Below are positions 40,279-47,909 of a stretch of 64,000 nt of DNA, in pieces. The notes beneath the pieces are model-generated. The model was not told the DNA's origin. It worked only from the letters and a program-made list of their open reading frames with translations, and made no database searches. The DNA comes from Streptomyces sp. ADI96-02 (GTDB taxonomy: Bacteria; Actinomycetota; Actinomycetes; Streptomycetales; Streptomycetaceae). The translations under genes and the position numbers were made by a program. Numbering within the stretch: the first letter of the stretch is position 1; every line of letters begins with the position of its first letter. The stretch is from NCBI RefSeq assembly GCF_003846185.1, contig NZ_ML123034.1:6265259-6329258 (forward strand), read 5' to 3'.

Positions 40279-41507
40279 CCGGCGCGGGCATCGCCGTCCT
40301 CCTGGTCCTGGCCGCCCTGCTGCTCGGCTCCGGATACCTGCTCGGCCGCCGCGCCGCCCGCCCGCTGCGCCCGAGCGACGTCGGCACGCCCGTCGAGCAC
40401 GCCACCTTCGAGACCCTGCACACCGCCTCCCTGGCCGCGCCCCCGCTGCGCGCCGGTCTCACCGAGGAGAGCGCCGGGCGCTCCGCCCGCCGGCTGCGCT
40501 CTCTGCTGGGCACCGACGCGCTCTGCCTCACCGACCGCGAGCGGGTCCTGGTCTGGGACGGCGCGGGCCACCACCACGGCAAGGACGTGATGGATCATGT
40601 GCGGGGGCTGCTCGCCAACGGGCGCGACACCGCCTTCGACGGCGGCTGCGGAGACCTCGACTGCCCGCTGCGCTGGGCCGTCGCCGTACCGCTCACCGTC
40701 GACAACCGGGTCTTGGGCGCTCTCGTGGCCTACGCCCCGCGCGAGTCGGCGGTGCTGGCCCGCGCGGCGGGAGAGGTGGCGCGCTGGGTCTGCGTCCAGC
40801 TGGAACTGGCCGAGCTGGACCGCTCCCGCACCCAGCTCATCGAGGCGGAGATCAAGGCGCTGCGGGCGCAGATCTCCCCGCACTTCCTCTTCAACTCCCT
40901 CGCCGCCATCGCCTCCTTCGTCCGCACCGATCCCGAGCAGGCCCGTGAACTGCTTCTGGAGTTCGCCGACTTCACCCGCTACTCGTTCCGCCGGCACGGC
41001 GAGTTCACCACCCTCGCCGACGAACTCCACTCCATCGACCAGTACTTGGCGCTCGTACGCGCCCGCTTCGGTGAACGCCTGGCGGTCACCCTCCAGGTCG
41101 CCCCCGAGGTCCTGCCGGTCGCCCTGCCCTTCCTCTGCCTCCAGCCGCTGGTCGAGAACGCCGTCAAACACGGCCTCGAAGGCGCGGTACGCCTGCCGGG
41201 AGCCCCCGGTGCCGCGCCGCGACCGGCCGACGCACCGCTCAGGATCACCATCAGCGCTCTGGACGCCGGGTCGGAGGCCGAGGTGGTCATCGAGGACGAC
41301 GGCACCGGCATGGAGCCCGCGCGGCTCCGGCAGATCCTGCGCGGCGAGGGCGGCGCCTCGACCGGCATCGGTCTGCTCAACGTGGACGAGCGGCTGCGCC
41401 AGGTCTACGGCGACGACTACGGGCTCGTCATCGAGACGGGCGTGGGGGCGGGCATGCGGATCACGCTCCGGCTCCCCAAGTACCGTGCGGGCGTGCACGG
41501 TTCCTGA
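40275..41507 (+). CDS. LytS-type sensor histidine kinase
   Basis: A 410-residue kinase. One N-terminal transmembrane helix (IAVLLVLAALLLGSGYLLG), a GAF-like sensor (about 60-190; LLGTDALCLTDRERVLVWDGAGHHH), the LytS His_kinase domain with the phospho-acceptor in LRAQISPHFLFNSLAAIASFV (near 200), and HATPase_c (CLQPLVENAVKHGLEG, IEDDGTGM, STGIGLLNVDERLRQVYG). Unlike true LytS it lacks the multi-helix 5TM domain, so the transporter or the GAF domain may supply the signal. Partner of the LytTR regulator four genes upstream. Confidence 0.93.
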   Translation: MTGAGIAVLLVLAALLLGSGYLLGRRAARPLRPSDVGTPVEHATFETLHTASLAAPPLRAGLTEESAGRSARRLRSLLGTDALCLTDRERVLVWDGAGHHHGKDVMDHVRGLLANGRDTAFDGGCGDLDCPLRWAVAVPLTVDNRVLGALVAYAPRESAVLARAAGEVARWVCVQLELAELDRSRTQLIEAEIKALRAQISPHFLFNSLAAIASFVRTDPEQARELLLEFADFTRYSFRRHGEFTTLADELHSIDQYLALVRARFGERLAVTLQVAPEVLPVALPFLCLQPLVENAVKHGLEGAVRLPGAPGAAPRPADAPLRITISALDAGSEAEVVIEDDGTGMEPARLRQILRGEGGASTGIGLLNVDERLRQVYGDDYGLVIETGVGAGMRITLRLPKYRAGVHGS

Positions 41508-41534
41508 CGCCAGGACCTTCCTCCGCGTCCGGGA

Positions 41535-42047
41535 TCAGCAGAGGTGGACGGCCAGATGGCCGAGCGGCAGGCCCAGTTGCCACGCCGGGGTCCAGACGCA
41601 CACCTCGTCCTCGCCGGGCGGACCGGCCGGGTCCCCGGGGCCGGGGCCGATGGCGTCGAGGTCGGCGGCGAACAGTTCGGTCTCCTCCAGCCAGCGCCAG
41701 GCCGCCCGGGCCAGCGCCAGGTCCGCGTCGCCCGGCGCCGCACGACGCTCCGCCTCCCGAAGCCGCTCGCACACCCAGGCGCGCCAGGCGCTTCCGCAGG
41801 CGGTGAGCAGCCGCAGCTCCTCGATCCGGGCCCCGGACAGCGCCCGCAGCGCCGAGGCGTCGCGGGGGAGCGGGGAGAGGAACATCGTCAGCGCGAGCGC
41901 GTCGCGTCCGGCGCGGAACTCCAGCGTCGCCGGTGCCATCAACTCGCCGGTGCGCAGCAGCTCGTCGGCGACGTACTCGGTGGACAGCCAGTCCATCGGC
42001 ACCGCCGGACCGCTGCCGCCGGGACCCTCCGCAGGTTCGGAGCACAT
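41535..42047 (-). CDS. Hypothetical protein
   Basis: A 170-residue, Leu/Ala-rich soluble protein: MCSEPAEGPGG... MDWLSTEYVADELLRTGELM, FLSPLPRDASALRALSGARIEELRLLTACGSAWRAWVCERL, and the C-terminal VWTPAWQLGLPLGHLAVHLC. Helical, without signal peptide. I do not recognise the family. ATG at 42047 follows GAGG at about eight bases. It is convergent with the LytS gene and diverges from the mini zinc-finger gene, with a shared 112-base promoter region, which hints at a link to the ECF sigma system. Confidence 0.6.
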   Translation of the reverse strand: MCSEPAEGPGGSGPAVPMDWLSTEYVADELLRTGELMAPATLEFRAGRDALALTMFLSPLPRDASALRALSGARIEELRLLTACGSAWRAWVCERLREAERRAAPGDADLALARAAWRWLEETELFAADLDAIGPGPGDPAGPPGEDEVCVWTPAWQLGLPLGHLAVHLC

Positions 42048-42159
42048 CCCCTCTCGCCTCTTTCCTCGTTCGGTACCGGGCTTCACGGAGCATTGAACCG
42101 GGGGCGGACGCCCCGCGTGGGCAGAAGAGGAGGATCGCCTAGGAGATACGAGGGGTGTG

Positions 42160-42357
42160 ATGAGCGCCGATCCGGGCGACGACCCGCATGTGCGCCACCT
42201 GCTCGGCGCGTACGTCCTGGACGCGCTCGACGCGGCGGAGACCCGCCGGGTCGCCCGCCATCTGCGGCTGTGCGACGGCTGCGCCGGGGTCTACGTGGAG
42301 GTGGCCGAGGCCGCCTCGCTGCTGGCGCTGCTGCGTGCGGAGGACTTACGGGAGTAG
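42160..42357 (+). CDS. Mini zinc-finger (ZAS/zf-HC2) anti-sigma-like protein
   Basis: A 65-residue protein: HVRHLLGAYVLDALDAAETRRVARHLRLCDGCAGVYVEVAEAASLLALL. The Hx3Cx2C zinc motif (HLRLCDGC) and preceding helix are the anti-sigma ZAS fold. No transmembrane helix or periplasmic domain follows, so it is a free cytosolic zinc-finger, like redox-type anti-sigmas rather than Rsk/RseA type. Its last 67 bases overlap the 3' end of the oppositely oriented ECF sigma gene. GTG at 42157 one codon earlier is an alternative start. Confidence 0.72.
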   Translation: MSADPGDDPHVRHLLGAYVLDALDAAETRRVARHLRLCDGCAGVYVEVAEAASLLALLRAEDLRE

Positions 42358-42860
42358 CCGGGGAGATTGCGCGAGAGCAGCCGCAGGGCGTAGTAGGAGC
42401 GGGACTTGACGGTGCCGGCGGGTATGCCGAGCACGGCGGCGGTCTCCCCGACGCTCAGTCCGCGGAAGTAGATCTGCACCAGCACCGCGCGGTGTTCGGG
42501 GCTGAGGGTGCGGACCGCCTGGCGGACGTCCAGGGCGCGCACCGCCGAGTCCGCGGTGTCCTGGACGGCCGGGGCGCTCTCCAGCAGCGTGTCGCCGACC
42601 TCGACGGGGCGGGCCTGGCGGGAGCGGCGGGCGTCGATGGCCAGACGCCGTCCGACCGTGAAGAGCCAGGGGCGCATCGAGTCGTAGGGCGCGTCGAAGG
42701 CTTCCGGATGCTGCCAGGCGCGCACCAGGGTCTCCTGCACCAGGTCCTCGGCCCGCTGCCGGTCTCCGAAGGTCAGACCGAGCAGGAAGTGGAAGAGCGC
42801 GGGGCCGTGCTCGCGCTGCAACTGGGCGATGGCCCGCTCGTCGGTCGTCGTGGTCGTCAT
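42291..42860 (-). CDS. ECF-family RNA polymerase sigma factor
   Basis: A 189-residue two-domain ECF sigma. Region 2: FHFLLGLTFGDRQRAEDLVQETLVRAWQHPEAF...MRPWLFTVGRRLAIDARRSRQARP; region 4: TLSPEHRAVLVQIYFRGLSVGETAAVLGIPAGTVKSRSYYALRLLSRNL. The C terminus is a Ser/Ala-rich tail that reads opposite to the mini zinc-finger protein. AAAGGA precedes the ATG. The VGDTLLES linker and GRRLAIDARR box resemble the SigK/SigL-type ECF19 group in actinobacteria. The adjacent ZAS-like protein is a candidate partner, though being convergent rather than co-transcribed is unusual. Confidence 0.92.
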   Translation of the reverse strand: MTTTTTDERAIAQLQREHGPALFHFLLGLTFGDRQRAEDLVQETLVRAWQHPEAFDAPYDSMRPWLFTVGRRLAIDARRSRQARPVEVGDTLLESAPAVQDTADSAVRALDVRQAVRTLSPEHRAVLVQIYFRGLSVGETAAVLGIPAGTVKSRSYYALRLLSRNLPGYSRKSSARSSASSEAASATST

Positions 42861-43071
42861 GGCGTCCTTTCCCGCGGGGCCCGGCGGCCTCGCTGCCGCC
42901 TGGCGTATACGAACGCATTCGGCGGCGCAGGAACAGGCGGTGCACCGAGGCGTGCGACGAGCGGTCGCTCAGTGCGGCGAATGGTGCGGCGAACGGTCGG
43001 GAGGCCGGTGGGGTCGGATGATACGACCAGTTCAGCTAGGTATGCGGCAATGACTCTTGATTCGTGTGTAT

Positions 43072-43095
43072 GACTATCCATTTATTCAGATAGTC
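43072..43095 (+). promoter_or_regulatory. AT-rich inverted repeat upstream of capA-like gene
   Basis: GACTATC (43072-43078) and GATAGTC (43089-43095) flank CATTTATTCA. The arms extend imperfectly outwards (TATGACTATC / GATAGTCGTA). The surrounding 43050-43110 patch is far richer in A and T than the rest of the window, typical of a regulated promoter or operator. It ends 28 bases before the CapA start. Confidence 0.5.
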
Positions 43096-43123
43096 GTATT
43101 CGTCTAGGTCTGGAGTCGAGCAG

Positions 43124-44320
43124 ATGACGCAGCGCATCCGACCGGGCATCGCGGCCATCGCCGTCCTGCTCACCGCCGCCACCGCCTGCACGGCCACCCA
43201 TCCACCCGGACCGAGGGCCGACCGCTCCCCGGCCGCCGCCCGGGGCTCGCAGGGCCGCGACGCCGAGCACCCCCGCCCCTTCACCCTCCTCGCCTCCGGA
43301 GACGTGCTCCCGCACTCCTCCGTGATCGAGCAGGCCGCTCAGGACGCGGGCGGCGCGGGCTACGACTTCACCCCGATGCTCGAAGGCGTCGCCCCCGCCG
43401 TCTCCCGCGCCGATCTGGCCTTCTGCCACATGGAGACGGTGTACGGCGCTCCGGGCGGCCCCTACACCGGCTACCCCACCTTCGTCTCCCCGCCCGAGAT
43501 CGCCACCGCCCTGCGCGCCACCGGGTACGACTCCTGCTCCACCGCCTCCAACCACACCCTGGACGACGGCGCCGACGGAGTCCGGCGCACCCTCGACGCC
43601 CTCGACGCGGCCGGTGTCCGGCACGCCGGATCGGCCCGCTCCGCCGCGGAGGCCGCGCGGCCGACGATCATGCCCGCCGGACCGGGCAAGGGCGCGGCGA
43701 AGGTCGCCCACCTCGCGTACACCTACGGCACCAACGACATCCCGCTGCCCGAGGGGCAGCCCTGGACCGTGAACCTGACCGACGAGCGCACGATCGTCGA
43801 GGAGGCCCGGTCCGCCCGGCGGGCGGGCGCCGACGTCGTCGTGCTCTCCGTGCACTGGGGAACCGAATGGCAGGACGAGCCGGACGAGGAGCAGTTGGAA
43901 CTCGCCCGGCGGCTCACCGCGTCCAGGACCGGATCACGCCCCGACGTCGACCTGATCATCGGCACCCACGCCCATGTGCCGCAGGCGTACGAGAAGGTCG
44001 GCGGGACCTGGGTCGTCTACGGCATGGGCGACCAGATCGCCGGTGCGATGGTCAACGACGAGGGAGAGCAGGAGCCGCGCGGCAACCAGGGCTCGATGGG
44101 CCGCTTCACCTTCGCGCCGCCGGCGGAACCGGGTGGGCGCTGGGAGGTGACGAAGGCGGAGTTCGTGCCGCAGTGGTACGACACCGGCACCGGGCGCGTC
44201 GTCAACCTCAACGCCTCCATCGACGCCGGCGCCGACCACCTCCAGGAGGTCCGCGACCGCATCCGCGCCGTGGTCCTCGGCCGGGGCGCCGACGCCGACG
44301 GGCTCGTCATGGGCCGGTGA
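43124..44320 (+). CDS. CapA family lipoprotein (polyglutamate/capsule type)
   Basis: A 398-residue calcineurin-like metallophosphoesterase of the PGA_cap family. A signal peptide with lipobox LLTAATAC, then FTLLASGDVLPHSSV, FCHMETVYGAPGGPYTGYPTFVSPPEIATALRATGYDSCSTASNHTLDDGADGV, VVVLSVHWGTEWQDEP and IIGTHAHVPQAYEKVGGTWVVYGMGDQ: the GD, NH, H and GHxH metal motifs. Related CapA/PgsA proteins are needed for poly-gamma-glutamate attachment or export, and some relatives are uncharacterised surface proteins. No PGA synthase genes are adjacent. ATG after GGAG, with the AT-rich inverted repeat upstream. Confidence 0.9.
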   Translation: MTQRIRPGIAAIAVLLTAATACTATHPPGPRADRSPAAARGSQGRDAEHPRPFTLLASGDVLPHSSVIEQAAQDAGGAGYDFTPMLEGVAPAVSRADLAFCHMETVYGAPGGPYTGYPTFVSPPEIATALRATGYDSCSTASNHTLDDGADGVRRTLDALDAAGVRHAGSARSAAEAARPTIMPAGPGKGAAKVAHLAYTYGTNDIPLPEGQPWTVNLTDERTIVEEARSARRAGADVVVLSVHWGTEWQDEPDEEQLELARRLTASRTGSRPDVDLIIGTHAHVPQAYEKVGGTWVVYGMGDQIAGAMVNDEGEQEPRGNQGSMGRFTFAPPAEPGGRWEVTKAEFVPQWYDTGTGRVVNLNASIDAGADHLQEVRDRIRAVVLGRGADADGLVMGR

Positions 44321-44341
44321 CCGCCTCGCAGCGCCGCCGCG

Positions 44342-44569
44342 TCACGGCACCGCGGTGACCGGCCGGCGCCCGGCCTTCACCAGGCGGACGGCGACCGAAC
44401 CGACGAACCGGTGGCCGGCCGCCGCGCGCCTGGACGAGTCCGATCCGTCGATCCCCGCGACGATCACCTCGGGGCCGTCCGTGCCGCGTTCGAACCGGTG
44501 CTGCCGCTGCTCTGCCACGGCTCCGGGGCTGTCGGCTCGCCCGGAAGGCGGCACTGTGGGCGCCCGCAC
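44342..44569 (-). pseudogene. Internally deleted universal stress protein remnant
   Basis: The frame ends ...GPEVIVAGIDGSDSSRRAAAGHRFVGSVAVRLVKAGRRPVTAVP. VIVAGIDGSDSSRRA matches the first strand and loop of UspA proteins, and GHRFVGSVAVRLVKAGRRPVTAVP the last helix (GSVSxxLVxxARRPVxVVP). The roughly 100 residues in between, including the ATP-binding core, are missing. The GTG at 44569 gives a 75-codon frame; upstream part (APTVPPSGRADSPG...) is not family-like. I interpret an old internal deletion. Confidence 0.6.
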
Positions 44570-44658
44570 GGTGAACCTGCCGTGGTGATCGGGTACAAAA
44601 CGGACATGGGTCGGTGTCGTGGCCCGAGGCGGACGCCGGGCCGTGCGAGCAGTTGGCC

Positions 44659-45501
44659 ATGAAGAATAATCACACCGGACCCGACCGCCGTACCGCGCTG
44701 AGGATCGCCCTGGGCCTCGGTGCCGCCACCGCCGTGCACGTGGTCGTCGCCGATCCGGCCGCCACCCCCACCCGCCCCGTGGAGACCTCTCCCGCCGCCG
44801 GGGCCCCGCCGGCCAACCTACGGGGCAGACCATCGGCCTACCGGCTGGAACCCATGACCGCCAACACGCCGCCCCGGTACCGGCCGGCCCAACCTCCGGT
44901 GCGGACCCGTCCGTTCGAGGAACTGCCCGACCTCGGACACGCGATGGTGCTCACCTTCGACGACGGCCCCGACCCGCTCCACACCCCGGGCATCCTCGCC
45001 ACGCTGCGCAAGCACCGGGTCCGCGCGATGTTCTTCGTCTGCGGCGAGATGGTCGAGGCCCACCCCGACCTGCTGCGCGCGATGGCGGACGACGGCCACG
45101 TCGTGGGCAACCACTCCTGGTCGCACCCGCTGATCCCCGGCCTCTCCCGCGCCGGGATCCGCGACGAACTGGGCCGGACCAGCGACGCCATCGAGTCGAC
45201 GCTCGGCATGCCGCCGCTCTGGTACCGCGCCCCGTACGGCGCGTGGAACCGCAACTCGTTCGAGATCGGCGCCGAACTGGGCATGGAGCCGATGGCCTGG
45301 ACCGTGGACACGCTCGACTGGACCACGCCGGGAACCGACACGATCGTGCGCCGGGTGCTGGAGGGCGCGGGGCCGGGCGTGGTGGTCCTCTCGCACGACT
45401 CGGGCGGCGACCGCAGGCAGAGCGTCGTGGCCCTCGGCCGCTACCTGCCGAGGCTGCTGGAGGACGGCTACCGCATCACGGTGCCCTGGGGCGTGACCTG
45501 A
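44659..45501 (+). CDS. Exported polysaccharide deacetylase (NodB domain)
   Basis: A 280-residue carbohydrate esterase family 4 enzyme. The start MKNNHTGPDRRTALRIALGLGAATAVHVVVA is a likely Tat signal (DRRTAL). The NodB motifs are complete: MVLTFDDGPDPLHTPGIL (motif 1, catalytic base Asp and metal Asp), VGNHSWSHPLIPGL (metal His pair), WYRAPYGAWN (motif 3), DTLDWTTPG and VVLSHDSGGDRRQS (motif 5 His). It should remove N-acetyl groups from peptidoglycan or another surface glycan. Signal form and neighbours (CapA, sortase) put it at the envelope. Confidence 0.92.
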   Translation: MKNNHTGPDRRTALRIALGLGAATAVHVVVADPAATPTRPVETSPAAGAPPANLRGRPSAYRLEPMTANTPPRYRPAQPPVRTRPFEELPDLGHAMVLTFDDGPDPLHTPGILATLRKHRVRAMFFVCGEMVEAHPDLLRAMADDGHVVGNHSWSHPLIPGLSRAGIRDELGRTSDAIESTLGMPPLWYRAPYGAWNRNSFEIGAELGMEPMAWTVDTLDWTTPGTDTIVRRVLEGAGPGVVVLSHDSGGDRRQSVVALGRYLPRLLEDGYRITVPWGVT

Positions 45502-45575
45502 GAGCCGTCCCCCGACCTCGGCGGACCGGCCCCGGCGTCGTCCGCCGGGGCGCGCCGCCCGCCGGGCGTCTCGCC

Positions 45576-45620
45576 GGGCGGTCTCCGCCGGGCGTCTTTG
45601 GCGCGCGTCGGAGACCGCCC
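45576..45620. terminator. Hairpin between convergent deacetylase and sortase genes
   Basis: A perfect 12-bp stem GGGCGGTCTCCG / CGGAGACCGCCC with a 21-base loop, directly ahead of the sortase stop codon. Confidence 0.5.
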
Positions 45621-45621
45621 G

Positions 45622-46281
45622 TCAGCGGGTCTCGACCATCCGGGCGAAGACGACCACGTTCCCGTCGTAGCCGCCGGACTTCGTGTAGCCGCCGCCGCAC
45701 GTGATCACGCGCAGTTCGGCGCTGCCCGTGTCCCCGTAGACGCGGACCCCGGGAAAGTCGTCCTTGGAGAAGACCTCCACGCCGTACACCTCGAAGATTG
45801 CGACGCGGCCGTCGTAGCGGGTGACCTCGACGAGGTGGCCCTTCTGGAGCGAGCCGAGGCCGAAGAACACGGCGGGCCCGGAGTTGTTGTCGACATGGCC
45901 GACCACCACGGCCGTGCCCAACTGGCCCGGGGCGATGCCGTTCTGGTACCAGCCCGCGAGGTTGGGGTCCTCCGGCGGGGGAGCCTCGATCAGTCCGTCC
46001 GGGTCCAGGTTCACGTCGATGACGGGAGCGTCCACGTCGATGGACGGGATGCTCACACGCGAGGCCGGGGCGTACGGGAGCGGCTGGACCCCGCCGTCGT
46101 CCACCGGCGAGCCCATGACCTCCGGCCCCAGGTCCAGCGAGGCGGCTGCCGCGGGCTGCGGCGGCCCCTCCGTGAACTCCGTGCCGTTGCGCATGAGGGC
46201 GAGGCCGGTGAGCAGCACCAGGGCGACCGCACCCCAGGGCACGCGTCTGGTCCGCTCGGCGCCGTAGTGGTCCCGGCCCAT
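45622..46281 (-). CDS. Class F sortase
   Basis: A 219-residue membrane-anchored transpeptidase. One N-terminal transmembrane helix (PWGAVALVLLTGLALM), a Pro-rich linker, and the sortase barrel with His129 (AVVVGHVDNN), Cys195 (LRVITCGGGY) and Arg214 (NVVVFARMV) as the catalytic set. SIPSIDVDAPVIDVNLDPDGLIEAPPPEDPNLAGWYQNG is the class F signature. Sortases cleave a C-terminal sorting signal and link proteins to cell-wall peptide. The divergent gene at 46.6 kb and its paralogue at 47.2-47.7 kb encode small proteins with a hydrophobic/Arg C-terminal end and are plausible clients. Confidence 0.93.
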   Translation of the reverse strand: MGRDHYGAERTRRVPWGAVALVLLTGLALMRNGTEFTEGPPQPAAAASLDLGPEVMGSPVDDGGVQPLPYAPASRVSIPSIDVDAPVIDVNLDPDGLIEAPPPEDPNLAGWYQNGIAPGQLGTAVVVGHVDNNSGPAVFFGLGSLQKGHLVEVTRYDGRVAIFEVYGVEVFSKDDFPGVRVYGDTGSAELRVITCGGGYTKSGGYDGNVVVFARMVETR

Positions 46282-46607
46282 GGTTCTCCCTTCGTCGCGA
46301 CGAGGTGAACGTTAGGCGCGGGTCGGCGGGTCGGCGATCAGGGAGAGGCGAACGGGTGGCGGGGCGGAGCGGACCGGTCCCGTCGCCGCACTTCGGAGTA
46401 ATGGGCCGATAAAAATTCTGACGCTCTGTGACCTGGGACTCCGTCAGGCACGGCCGGCTTCGCGCGGCGTGTCGGGTCACCGGGGTGGAGCAGCGCCGAA
46501 GTGCGATCGTCCGACGAACTGGTGAGTGTTCGTCATGGGACGCGTCGCCGTCGATCCAACCCGGAGGACAGGACTCCGGGGCGCGCTTCCCGATGGAGGT
46601 TCACACG
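46282..46607. other. Divergent regulatory region between sortase and anchored-protein gene
   Basis: No gene seen. An AT-rich patch (GGGCCGATAAAAATTCTGACG, around 46401-46421) stands out from the GC-rich surroundings and may hold one or both promoters. GGAGGT lies ahead of the rightward start. Confidence 0.4.
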
Positions 46608-47084
46608 ATGCGTGCTACACGCGCTCTCGCGGTCACCGTGACCGCTTTCGCGGCGGTCGGGCTCAGCGCGCCCATGGCCGCCGCCACGTTCGGCCCGAGA
46701 GACGTCAGGGTGGAGCCGGAACGGGTCCACCGTGGCGGCAACCTGCAGATCAGCGCTCGCGGCTGCGGCCATGGCGGCCGGATCACGTCCAACGCGTTCT
46801 CGGAGACCCGCCTGCCGCCGAGCGACCGTACGAGCTTCGCCGACGTCCGTATCCACGACCGGGTCACCCCGGGGCACTACAACCTCGCCGTCGAGTGCGA
46901 CGGCCGGACGCAGACGGCCAGGTTCGAGGTGCTGCGCGGCCGTGGCGCCTCGGGCGGACTCGGCGGTTCCATGGGGCCCAGCTCCGTGGAGATGCAGGTC
47001 GGCGGCGGACTCGTCGCGGCGGCGGCGGTCGGCGGCGCGGTGTTCCTCGTGCGTCGCCGGCGGACGAGCCATGCGGCGTTCTGA
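46608..47084 (+). CDS. Secreted, C-terminally anchored small protein A
   Basis: A 158-residue exported protein. Signal peptide 1-26 (MRATRALAVTVTAFAAVGLSAPMAAA), a beta-rich domain about 30-110 with two Cys (53, 97; probable disulfide), then GGLGGSMG (116-123), a hydrophobic helix (132-148) and RRRR. This is the three-part C-terminal layout of sortase clients but with no LPXTG or LAXTG. It is paralogous to the gene at 47177-47737 in order of parts. Strong GGAGGT site before ATG. Divergent from the class F sortase. Confidence 0.82.
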   Translation: MRATRALAVTVTAFAAVGLSAPMAAATFGPRDVRVEPERVHRGGNLQISARGCGHGGRITSNAFSETRLPPSDRTSFADVRIHDRVTPGHYNLAVECDGRTQTARFEVLRGRGASGGLGGSMGPSSVEMQVGGGLVAAAAVGGAVFLVRRRRTSHAAF

Positions 47085-47117
47085 GGCGTCGAACCTCCTG
47101 CCCGGCCCGATACGCCC

Positions 47118-47152
47118 GTCGCCCCGAGTCCTGGACCAGGACCCGGGGCGAC
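47118..47152. terminator. Bidirectional hairpin between the two anchored-protein genes
   Basis: A 15-bp stem (GTCGCCCCGAGTCCT / AGGACCCGGGGCGAC, one mismatch) with a five-base loop, between convergent paralogues. Confidence 0.6.
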
Positions 47153-47176
47153 TGCCGTGCGCCTCATCTGCGGCGG

Positions 47177-47737
47177 TCAGTGCCGGCGGCCGGCGCTGCG
47201 ACGCCGTACGAAGTAGACGGTTCCGAAGGTCGCGGCGACCACCAGGGCGCCGCCGCTCGCGAGTTCGACGGTGTTCATGGTGCCGACGCTCCCGCCCAGA
47301 CCGCCCTGGGCCGCGCCCGTCGGCGCGATGGCGGTGGAGCTGACGGTCGGCGCCGTCGCGGGCGCGCCGGTCGGGGTGCTCGTGGCCCCGCTGGTGATGG
47401 TCAGGGTGACGCTCCGGCTGGAGCCCGTGGAGCCGCAGGTGAACATCACCGCGTAGCTCGCCCCCCGGCGGGCCGACGTGTCGACGGTGGCGGTGGCCGT
47501 GGCGCTGCCGCTGGGGATGACGACCTGGTCGAAGACGGTCGAGGTGACGGTCGTCTCGCCCGCGCATCCGCCGCTGCCGAGGGTCACCCGGCCGCCCGGT
47601 GCGATGACCGAGGGGGCGACGGTCGGGTTGAACGTGCTGGCCGCCCCGTCCGGAGCGGCGTGGGCGGCCGACGGCGCCAGCAGGGCGAGGGCGCCGGCTC
47701 CGAACAGGGCCAGGGGGGCGACACGTATCGCGCGCAT
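47177..47737 (-). CDS. Secreted, C-terminally anchored small protein B
   Basis: A 186-residue paralogue of protein A. Signal peptide 1-27, a beta-sandwich-like region with Cys58 and Cys101, a Thr/Pro/Ala stalk (110-143), then GGLGGSVG (145-152), a hydrophobic helix (162-177) and RRR. An IAPTG at 137-141 resembles LAXTG, but is about 20 residues before the helix, farther than usual, and absent from protein A. GGAGG precedes the ATG. It faces protein A tail to tail. Confidence 0.82.
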   Translation of the reverse strand: MRAIRVAPLALFGAGALALLAPSAAHAAPDGAASTFNPTVAPSVIAPGGRVTLGSGGCAGETTVTSTVFDQVVIPSGSATATATVDTSARRGASYAVMFTCGSTGSSRSVTLTITSGATSTPTGAPATAPTVSSTAIAPTGAAQGGLGGSVGTMNTVELASGGALVVAATFGTVYFVRRRSAGRRH

Positions 47738-47874
47738 GGTGGATCCTCCGGTTCCCCGAGGGGCAGCTGCGGAATGAATTTCCACATAGCAGGAAAAATG
47801 CACCTCGATGCGCGACACGCTAGAAGCGGTGCGCGCGGCCCGCGATCGGGGTCCGGCGAATGGGTCAGTGAGGT

Positions 47875-47900
47875 CCCCCGGCCGGCTCAGCGGCCGGGGG
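47875..47900 (-). terminator. Hairpin after the DUF4239 gene
   Basis: A perfect 10-bp stem CCCCCGGCCG / CGGCCGGGGG with a six-base loop, just beyond the DUF4239 stop codon. Confidence 0.6.
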
Positions 47901-47909
47901 AGCGGAGGA

